NCBI GenBank assembly: GCA_934434905.1
Contig: CAKSAI010000100.1
Span: 1 to 9,819, forward strand
Source: an uncultured Lachnospiraceae bacterium
Lineage (GTDB): Bacteria; Bacillota; Clostridia; Lachnospirales; Lachnospiraceae
Length of the DNA: 9,819 nucleotides
Direction: 5' to 3'
Within the stretch, counting starts at the first letter, position 1. Every line of letters starts with the position of its first letter. Position numbers and translations under genes: made by a program. Shown here piece by piece: positions 5,212-9,819 of the stretch. The notes under the pieces are model-generated. The model was given only the letters and a program-made list of their open reading frames with translations. It had not been told where the DNA came from and ran no database searches.

Positions 5212-6390
5212 CTAGAAATCCAGTTCGTACAGTGTGCCGATCTCCGGTGAGAGAATGTCGCAGCCGGTCTCTGTCACGGCAATACCCTTCTCCCAGCGTA
5301 CACCAAAGGTGCTGGTGGAGATGAAAGTATCTACCTGATAGGTCATGTTGGGCTGTAACTTGTAATTCGAAGAGGTCTCCACCCAGGGAGCTTCCACCTC
5401 GATCATGCCTGTTCCGTGGAGCGGCCCATATACGAAGTTGTCCTTGTAACCGTTGTCTACATAGTATTTGTAGAAATTCTTTGCAATATCAGAAGCTTCC
5501 ACACCGGCCCTTACCTGTTCCACGGTCCACTTGTGTGCCTCCAAACCAAATAATACCACATCCCGGCGTCTTCCTTCAAGCTTTCCTAACACAATCGGGT
5601 ATCCGATGGCAGCAGAGTAGCCGTCGATCTTGGCGGAGAGGTTCAACTGCACGATGTCACCCTTTTCAAATCTGCGGTAACCGGAACGGGAGATGGCATG
5701 GCGTGTGGAGGCTTCGGAAAATACATACATGGGAAGTCCTTCGTATTCAGCACCCTGCTCATAAACCACGCGCTCAGCAACACCTACCATCTGAAGCTCT
5801 GTCATGCCGGGCTTGATCTCCTTGATTACCTGCTGGCTTGCCAGCTCCGCGATACGGTAGCCCTCACGCAGGCAGTTGATCTCATTTATGGTCTTGATCC
5901 GGCGAAGCTCCACCATGATATGGTCGGCACGCACGATTTCCGCTTCGGGAAATGCTTCCTTGATCGCTTCCATGATGATTACGGAAGTATCGAGATAGCT
6001 GGCTACGCCGATTCTTAATTTCTTACCCTTGATCCCAAGCGCGTTGAAGACATCCTGATAGGTATCTGCCTGCAGTTCAGGGTAGGATGGGTCGGCACCT
6101 TCCCGGTAAGCCTTTAATACGAATACCTTGTCCAGCCGGGAACGGTCGGCACCGAACTCCTTGCTCTCCGGGCCTACCATAAGCGCGGCATCTCCGGCAG
6201 GAGAGATCGCTACACCGCAGCGCTCGAATAACGGCCAGTATCCTGAGAAATACCTGGCATTGGCATAATCCGATTCATTTGAATTCACGATCAGTGCATC
6301 TAAGCCCTCCCTTACGAGGATATTAGCGGCACGTTTTACTCTTTCCTTATATTCCTGATCCGGAATATATACTTTTCCATGTTCTAACAT
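5212..6390 (-). CDS. M24-fold hydrolase, creatinase/prolidase-like, with degenerate metal site
   Basis: This 392-residue protein has an N-terminal creatinase-type domain (about 10-160) and a C-terminal pita-bread M24 domain (about 165-390). It keeps the M24 frame: G-D-I-V (244-247), H-G-T-G (325-328), and the final E in RWEKGIAVTETG. However, the five ligands D-D-H-E-E of aminopeptidase P/prolidase are here N250, A261, H325, D354 and E367. The N and A replacements match what I recall of Pseudomonas creatinase (GDILSLN...GYYTA), a metal-free C-N hydrolase. H231 in STRHAIS lies where creatinase has its catalytic His232. The product is therefore more likely an amidine/urea-type hydrolase than a peptidase. 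An AAGGAG site precedes the ATG, and the creatininase-family gene follows 12 bases on. No signal peptide, so cytoplasmic. Confidence 0.85.
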   Translation of the reverse strand: MLEHGKVYIPDQEYKERVKRAANILVREGLDALIVNSNESDYANARYFSGYWPLFERCGVAISPAGDAALMVGPESKEFGADRSRLDKVFVLKAYREGADPSYPELQADTYQDVFNALGIKGKKLRIGVASYLDTSVIIMEAIKEAFPEAEIVRADHIMVELRRIKTINEINCLREGYRIAELASQQVIKEIKPGMTELQMVGVAERVVYEQGAEYEGLPMYVFSEASTRHAISRSGYRRFEKGDIVQLNLSAKIDGYSAAIGYPIVLGKLEGRRRDVVLFGLEAHKWTVEQVRAGVEASDIAKNFYKYYVDNGYKDNFVYGPLHGTGMIEVEAPWVETSSNYKLQPNMTYQVDTFISTSTFGVRWEKGIAVTETGCDILSPEIGTLYELDF

Positions 6391-6448
6391 TTTGTTCTCT
6401 CCTTAAAATTTTTGTGATTTTGAGTTTGGTTCATAACTGTTTGATCTG

Positions 6449-6814
6449 TTATTCGCCGGTACAATATCCCGGTGTTGTATAGAAGGCCACTGCCCGCGGC
6501 TCCGCGCGTCCGTATTGTGCAATGACAGGTTCGTCACTTTCCAGCATGATTGCATATTGCTCGCCCATGACGGCAGTGTGGGAACCAAAATCCTTTTCCT
6601 CGTTCGTGCGCAGACACCGGACCCGTCTGGCTCCGACTATGATATTCGGAACCGTTGCCGGCTCTCTGTCTGTATAGAATAATGTAAGGGTGATATGTGC
6701 ATCCTTGTTGCCGGTATTTGTGATGATAATGGATTCATGTCCCGGTATGCAGTTCACGCCCATTGGCGGGAGCTCCGCGTCCGGGAAAACCCATACTTTC
6801 TCTCCGTAGCCCAT
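6449..6814 (-). CDS. Sensory rhodopsin transducer-like protein (ASRT family)
   Basis: This 121-residue all-beta protein resembles the Anabaena sensory rhodopsin transducer: a W-V-F/A start with L-P-P-x-G (7-19), H-E-S-I-I-I-T-N-T-G-N-K-D-A-H-I-T-L-T (26-44), F-Y-T-D-R-E-P (46-52), V-G-A-R-R-V-R (59-66) and the late P-V-I-A-Q-Y-G-R (96-103). In Anabaena the protein binds a photoreceptor. In bacteria without rhodopsins the superfamily has been proposed to bind small molecules, possibly sugars. No rhodopsin is present here. The ATG at 6814 has an AAAGGAG site 7 bases away. An in-frame ATG at 6841 would lie at or upstream of the predicted transcription start (about 6837) and lacks a site. It is the first gene of the operon, 58 bases before the M24-fold gene, so it may be a ligand-sensing or carrier accessory for that pathway. 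Confidence 0.85.
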   Translation of the reverse strand: MGYGEKVWVFPDAELPPMGVNCIPGHESIIITNTGNKDAHITLTLFYTDREPATVPNIIVGARRVRCLRTNEEKDFGSHTAVMGEQYAIMLESDEPVIAQYGRAEPRAVAFYTTPGYCTGE

Positions 6815-6843
6815 AAGATACTCCTTTCTTTCTTTGTTCATTT

Positions 6844-6872
6844 ATTGTACTAACAGAGTTTGTTTCGGTCAA
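6844..6872 (-). promoter_or_regulatory. Sigma-A promoter of the minus-strand operon (TTGACC - 17 bp - TACAAT)
   Basis: On the minus strand TTGACC (complement of 6867-6872) and TACAAT (complement of 6844-6849) are exactly 17 bases apart, each one mismatch from consensus. Transcription should start near 6837, giving a leader of about 22 bases before the ATG at 6814. The -35 box overlaps the TCAATGA arm of the dyad at 6869-6906. Confidence 0.8.
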
Positions 6873-6906
6873 TGATTTCAGGTAAAACGCAAGAAGATTT
6901 CATTGA
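6869..6906. promoter_or_regulatory. TCAATGA...TCATTGA inverted repeat in the divergent promoter region
   Basis: TCAATGA (6869-6875) and TCATTGA (6900-6906) are perfect 7-bp complements, extended by a matching TC/GA pair two bases inward, with 24 bases between. The left arm overlaps the -35 box of the minus-strand promoter. It interleaves with the GTAAAACG dyad and has a different centre, so it may be a second protein's site or coincidence. Confidence 0.4.
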
Positions 6907-6916
6907 AACGTTTTAC
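6882..6916. promoter_or_regulatory. LacI-type operator and GTAAAACG inverted repeat
   Basis: GTAAAACG (6882-6889) is repeated in reverse as CGTTTTAC (6909-6916). The right arm sits in TTGAAACGTTTTAC with the palindrome AAACGTTT at 6906-6913, whose central CG is typical of operators for LacI-family proteins, including cre-like sites. Both arms lie between the two divergent -35 boxes (6867-6872 and 6923-6928). This is an unusual place for simple repression and suits activation, or looping and mutual control, by the adjacent LacI-type regulator. Confidence 0.6.
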
Positions 6917-6922
6917 TTTTTG

Positions 6923-6951
6923 TTTACAAAATTTACCAGTTATGGTATTAT
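6923..6951 (+). promoter_or_regulatory. Sigma-A promoter of the LacI-type regulator gene (TTTACA - 17 bp - TATTAT)
   Basis: TTTACA at 6923-6928 and TATTAT at 6946-6951 are 17 bases apart, each one mismatch from consensus. Transcription should start near 6958, leaving about 24 bases including an AAGGAG site before the ATG at 6982. The operator-like palindrome AAACGTTT ends 9 bases upstream of the -35 box. Confidence 0.8.
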
Positions 6952-6981
6952 CAAGATATAACAAGTTAAGGAGCAGAGAAT

Positions 6982-9231
6982 ATGGCTACCATAAAGGATG
7001 TTGCAAGAGAAGCAGGAGTTTCCATCGCGACTGTTTCGAATTATCTGAATCATACAAAACCGGTGAGCAGGGAGGCTTCCAAAGCCATCCAGGCAGCGAT
7101 CGACGAGCTTCAATATTCCCACAATATGATCGCCAGGAATTTTCGGACGAAGCAGAATATGGATATCGGTGTGATCTTGCCGGATTTCAGCGACTCTTAT
7201 TATGTGCAGTTGTTCCAGGGTATTAAGTCCTATTTTCAAAATACGGACTATTACATCAACCTGGAATTTTCCAGAAATATCCCGGAGTTTGAGAAGAACA
7301 TCGCGGAGAACTTCTTGAAGAAGCAGATCTGCGGATTGATCCTGGTATCCTGTCAGCCGGATAACTGGAAGTTCTATTATGATAATTTTACGTCCAGAAA
7401 TGTTCCGCTGGTGCTGATCGACCGGAATATCCATGGACTGGATGCGAATTATGTGTCTTTTAATAACTATATATTGATGAAGAATCTGACTTCCAGGCTC
7501 TTGAAGGAAGGAAACCGGGAGATCTGTCTTGTATCCGGACCGGAAAGGTATTCCTGCGAAGCAGACTGCATCCAGGGCTTTCGCGATGCATGCCAGGAAA
7601 ATGGAATCGTAATAGAGGAGTCCATGCTGGTGCATACCGATATGAGCAAGGAGGATGCTTTTCGCAGAACCATTCATCTGTTGAAAAACAGCCGGCCGGG
7701 GACGATTGTAACGACATCCGAATGCCTTGCCAGCGGAGTCATTGAGGGCATGACGATATTAGGTTATGACATTACAGATATCCCGGTAGTCGCGCTCAGC
7801 GAAGAGCATTGGAACAACCATACCCATTCCTTTGCCTCCCATTCCATGGCGCGGACCGTCATCAAGCTGGGCGAAAGCGCCTCCCAGCTCCTGAAAAAGC
7901 AGTTGCAGTCTCCGCTGACGAAGGAGACGGAACGTATTATCTTAAATGAATATCACGAAAGCAGTGCATTTGCGCCGGCATCACTCAGACAGGAGCAATC
8001 CGTTCCAAAGGCAGAGAAGCTGCGGCTTCTTATGCTGGATACACCGCAGGTGGAAGCGATGATGGGGATCGTCCGGAACTTTGAGAACCGGACTGGTATC
8101 CAGGTAGAAACAACAACGCTGCAGCATCACTTTATCTATGAGGCAATCGTTGACAATTACCGGGATGACAATGCCGCTCCGTACGATGTGTTCATGTACG
8201 ACATGCCCTGGCTTCCTTCCCTGGCTTCAGAACGTATTCTTAAGGATATTACCAGGGAAGTGGAACCGCTGCAGGACATTTTCCTCCCGAAATGCCTGGA
8301 ATATTTCGGTGCATTTCAGGGAAGGTTCTATGGCCTTCCATTCATGTATGCGCCCCAGATCCTTTACTATCAGAAGGAACTGTTTAACGATCCGGCCTTA
8401 AAGGCAGAGTACGAAAGCATGAGCAGCATATCGCTGCGCCCGCCTGTAACGTTAAAAGAATTTAATACCATCGCGGACTTTTTTACATATAAGACGGACG
8501 CTATCAAGTATGGAATATCCATTCCGGCAGCATACAGCGAATGCCTGGCGCCTGAGATCCATATGCGGCTGCGGGCCTTCGGCGGAAGAGTATTCGATCC
8601 GCAGGGAAAGGTCTGCCTGGATTCCGAGCAGACCTTAAAGGCATACATCAATTTCATGCGCTCCGTAAAGTGTGCAAAGCCGGATTACCGCAAGGCAACG
8701 GATAACAGCGCAGTGCAGGACTTTGTGGCAGGCGAGACGGCGATGCTGATCTCGTATCCCTCCTTCCTCACAGACATCACGGATCTTCGTAAGAACAGCA
8801 TTATCGGTTCCATCGGATACCAGATGATCCCCGGACGCGCGCCGCTGCTGGGCGGGTGGGGACTTGGTATCAATAACCGTTCCGAGAGAAAGAAGGAAGC
8901 CATGGAATTCCTGAAGTGGACCTGTGACGAACAGGTGGCCAATTATTCCACGCTACTGGGCGGTCAATCCGCCATCACCAGCGCTTACACCAATGATGCA
9001 CTGGCGAATCTGTATCCCTGGCTGCCGGTATATTATTCCATGTGCCGTCATACCGAGCCAACCATGCCGCCGACACTGCCAAACGGCAGGGTCATCCCCC
9101 AGTACGAGATCGACGATGTGATCTGCAAGTGGGTGTATGCCCTGATGGATACGGAGATGGAGGTGCTGGATGCGATAAAGAATACACACCAGGAGCTGGA
9201 GGAACTGGTTGGGAAGTATATGAGAAGGTGA
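6982..9231 (+). CDS. LacI-family transcriptional regulator fused to a family 1 solute-binding domain
   Basis: This 749-residue protein is more than twice the usual LacI length (about 330-350). Residues 1-55 are a canonical LacI HTH (TIKDVAREAGVSIATVSNYL at 3-22, hinge helix near 48-56). Residues 60-335 are the periplasmic-binding-like sensor (DIGVILPDFSDSYYVQLFQG, later DIPVVAL). Residues 347-745 form a complete carbohydrate-type solute-binding domain: RLLMLDTPQVEAMMGIVRNFE (348-368), YDVFMYDMPW (401-410), GRFYGLPFMYAPQILYYQKELF (447-468), FVAGETAMLISYPS (581-594), and GGWGLGINNRSERKKEAMEFL (624-644) followed by LLGGQSAI. There is no signal peptide or membrane segment, so the binding domain is intracellular and probably acts as a second sensor. 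An AAGGAG site precedes the ATG. It is divergent from the creatinase/creatininase operon, with operators shared between them, so that operon is the likely target. Confidence 0.92.
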   Translation: MATIKDVAREAGVSIATVSNYLNHTKPVSREASKAIQAAIDELQYSHNMIARNFRTKQNMDIGVILPDFSDSYYVQLFQGIKSYFQNTDYYINLEFSRNIPEFEKNIAENFLKKQICGLILVSCQPDNWKFYYDNFTSRNVPLVLIDRNIHGLDANYVSFNNYILMKNLTSRLLKEGNREICLVSGPERYSCEADCIQGFRDACQENGIVIEESMLVHTDMSKEDAFRRTIHLLKNSRPGTIVTTSECLASGVIEGMTILGYDITDIPVVALSEEHWNNHTHSFASHSMARTVIKLGESASQLLKKQLQSPLTKETERIILNEYHESSAFAPASLRQEQSVPKAEKLRLLMLDTPQVEAMMGIVRNFENRTGIQVETTTLQHHFIYEAIVDNYRDDNAAPYDVFMYDMPWLPSLASERILKDITREVEPLQDIFLPKCLEYFGAFQGRFYGLPFMYAPQILYYQKELFNDPALKAEYESMSSISLRPPVTLKEFNTIADFFTYKTDAIKYGISIPAAYSECLAPEIHMRLRAFGGRVFDPQGKVCLDSEQTLKAYINFMRSVKCAKPDYRKATDNSAVQDFVAGETAMLISYPSFLTDITDLRKNSIIGSIGYQMIPGRAPLLGGWGLGINNRSERKKEAMEFLKWTCDEQVANYSTLLGGQSAITSAYTNDALANLYPWLPVYYSMCRHTEPTMPPTLPNGRVIPQYEIDDVICKWVYALMDTEMEVLDAIKNTHQELEELVGKYMRR

Positions 9232-9257
9232 AGAGGAGGGAAAATATTTAAAATCTC

Positions 9258-9286
9258 TTGAAAAGTAATGTCATCTGCGTTACAAT
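9258..9286 (+). promoter_or_regulatory. Promoter of the antitoxin gene (TTGAAA - 17 bp - TACAAT)
   Basis: TTGAAA at 9258-9263 and TACAAT at 9281-9286 are 17 bases apart. Transcription should start near 9293, about 18 bases before the ATG at 9311, with an AGGAGGTG site in between. The antitoxin therefore has its own promoter and is not a readthrough product of the regulator gene. Confidence 0.75.
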
Positions 9287-9310
9287 AGCATTGATAGGAG
9301 GTGCTGATTC

Positions 9311-9604
9311 ATGGAAAAAACAGCTACATTAAATTTACGAGTTAATCCTACGGTAAAAGAGCGAGCAGAAGCAGTTTTATCGAGGCTTGGTGTACCGATG
9401 TCGACAGCAATAGATATGTACCTGAACCAAATTTCACTAACTGGAGGCATTCCATTTTTGATATCATTACCCAAAGTTCCAGATGCTATCAATTCTGACA
9501 TGATGACTAATGATCAACTCCATGCAAAGCTGCAAAAAGGTTATGATGATATTGGAGCCGGTAGAGTGCAGAATGCAGCTAGTGCATTTGAAAAAAATAT
9601 ATAA
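9311..9604 (+). CDS. RelB/DinJ-family antitoxin (type II toxin-antitoxin system)
   Basis: This 97-residue protein has the RelB/DinJ ribbon-helix-helix N terminus: a short beta strand (TATLNLRV, 4-11), then two helices with ERAEAVLSRLGVPMSTAIDMYLNQI (17-41). The G-G-I-P-F segment (45-49) follows, as usual in DinJ proteins, and the C-terminal region has QLHAKLQKGYDDIGAGRVQNAASAFEK, a frequent antitoxin tail. Such proteins dimerise, bind their own promoter and neutralise a RelE/YafQ/ParE-type RNase or gyrase toxin. An AGGAGGTG site precedes the ATG. The tail after AFEK is only two residues, and just the C terminus of a toxin follows, so this is an orphan antitoxin. It is AT-richer than the operons to the left, suggesting horizontal origin. 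Confidence 0.9.
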   Translation: MEKTATLNLRVNPTVKERAEAVLSRLGVPMSTAIDMYLNQISLTGGIPFLISLPKVPDAINSDMMTNDQLHAKLQKGYDDIGAGRVQNAASAFEKNI

Positions 9605-9698
9605 TTATTCGGTGTTTTATGTAATACACGGGAATAAAGTGATTGTAACGAATGTATTGTATAGTGCTTCGGATATAGAAAGTCGATTGAGTGAATAA
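9600..9698 (+). pseudogene. C-terminal remnant of a RelE/ParE-type toxin
   Basis: The frame ending with TAA at 9696-9698 encodes YNYSVFYVIHGNKVIV followed by TNVLYSASDIESRLSE. This matches the last two beta strands and tail of ParE/RelE-like toxins (N-Y-x-V-F-Y, V-I-V, V-L-Y-x-x-x-D-I-E). An intact toxin has about 90-105 residues; here the first ~65 are missing. The remnant begins at the end of the antitoxin gene in another frame, with the antitoxin stop at 9602-9604, as expected if a deletion joined the two genes. It has no start codon or ribosome binding site of its own in this part. An ATG at 9510 opens the same frame but overlaps the antitoxin and has no toxin similarity. Non-functional as a toxin with good likelihood. 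Confidence 0.75.
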
Positions 9699-9736
9699 TT
9701 GATAAAAATCAAGCAGAAGGGAAGACGGTGACGACG

Positions 9737-9819
9737 ATGTGTGAAGTTCTTGACAAAATAATAGCCCAAGGAGAGGCTCGCGGAGAAGCCCGTGGAAAGG
9801 CCTGCGGAGAGGCTAGGAG
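9737..9819 (+). CDS. N-terminal part of a GEAR-repeat protein (runs off the window)
   Basis: An ATG at 9737 opens a frame reading MCEVLDKIIA, then Q and repeated GEAR units, still open at the window edge. An AAGGGAAG sequence (9717-9724) is a weak, distant ribosome binding site. The same frame is open back to 9695, and a GTG at 9728 is an alternative start. In Lachnospiraceae, M-C-x-V-L followed by such Gly-Glu-Ala-Arg repeats is common near the C terminus of Rpn/PD-(D/E)XK-type transposase-like nucleases. No nuclease domain is encoded upstream, so this may be a detached tail or a small independent protein. Function unassigned. Confidence 0.5.
   Translation, partial: MCEVLDKIIAQGEARGEARGKACGEAR
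9770..9817 (+). repeat. Four imperfect 12-bp tandem repeats encoding GEAR/GEAR/GKAC/GEAR
   Basis: Four consecutive 12-base units of the form GGAGAGGCTCGC vary mostly at third codon positions and encode Gly-Glu-Ala-Arg with one GKAC variant. The repeat reaches the window edge and probably continues. The charged, alanine-rich periodicity favours a helical or flexible linker. Confidence 0.75.

Noticed and set aside
4507..5250. 247-residue + strand open frame opposite the creatininase gene
   Set aside because: It is antisense to a gene with clear family motifs and has no recognisable domain.
6815..6841. Longer ASRT protein start at 6841
   Set aside because: It would start at or before the predicted transcription start and has no ribosome binding site. 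The ATG at 6814 has AAAGGAG at good spacing.
6940..7677. 245-residue minus-strand open frame opposite the LacI-type regulator
   Set aside because: It is antisense to the HTH and sensor domains, its Ile/His-rich composition is that of a shadow, and it runs into the promoter region.

Overview
The window looks like chromosomal DNA of a gut Firmicute, most likely a Lachnospiraceae/Clostridia member. The grounds are moderate base composition, strong AGGAGG-type ribosome binding sites, near-consensus sigma-A promoters, a DUF3793 protein beside a short-chain flavodoxin, an ECF-type S component and a Gly-Glu-Ala-Arg repeat protein. The assignment is inferred from gene content; there is no rRNA or other phylogenetic marker here.

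Left part (1-3269, all + strand). The end of an unidentified gene is followed by an ECF transporter S component and an Mrp/Nbp35-type Fe-S cluster carrier ATPase. A 377-base gap (1687-2063) then holds a perfect sigma-A promoter, three copies of a GTTAG-N6-CTAAC palindrome, a hairpin, the C-terminal remnant of a heavy-metal-associated (HMA) domain and a small terminator. Next come a DUF3793 protein and a flavodoxin, a pair that suggests an iron-limitation operon. A cluster of hairpins at 3103-3263 separates this block from the convergent operon.

Middle part (3270-6981). A minus-strand operon starts at a good promoter (6872-6844) and reads, in order: a protein of the Anabaena sensory rhodopsin transducer (ASRT) family, a creatinase/M24-fold hydrolase that has lost most canonical metal ligands, a creatininase-family amidohydrolase, and a lipoprotein substrate-binding protein of the NMT1/SsuA/THI5 type. 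No permease or ATPase gene is present.

Divergently transcribed from it (6982-9231) is a 749-residue regulator with a LacI HTH, a LacI-type sensor domain and a complete carbohydrate-type (family 1) solute-binding domain at the C terminus, with no signal peptide. Interleaved dyads lie between the two divergent -35 boxes. My interpretation is that the regulator controls capture and hydrolysis of a small C-N compound, possibly a creatinine-like amide or guanidino compound. The substrate is not established.

Right edge (9232-9819). A visibly AT-richer segment carries a RelB/DinJ antitoxin under its own promoter. It is followed directly by only the last ~32 codons of a RelE/ParE-type toxin, so the toxin is deleted. 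The window ends inside a protein with a tandem GEAR repeat. I saw no tRNA, rRNA, CRISPR array or complete insertion sequence.
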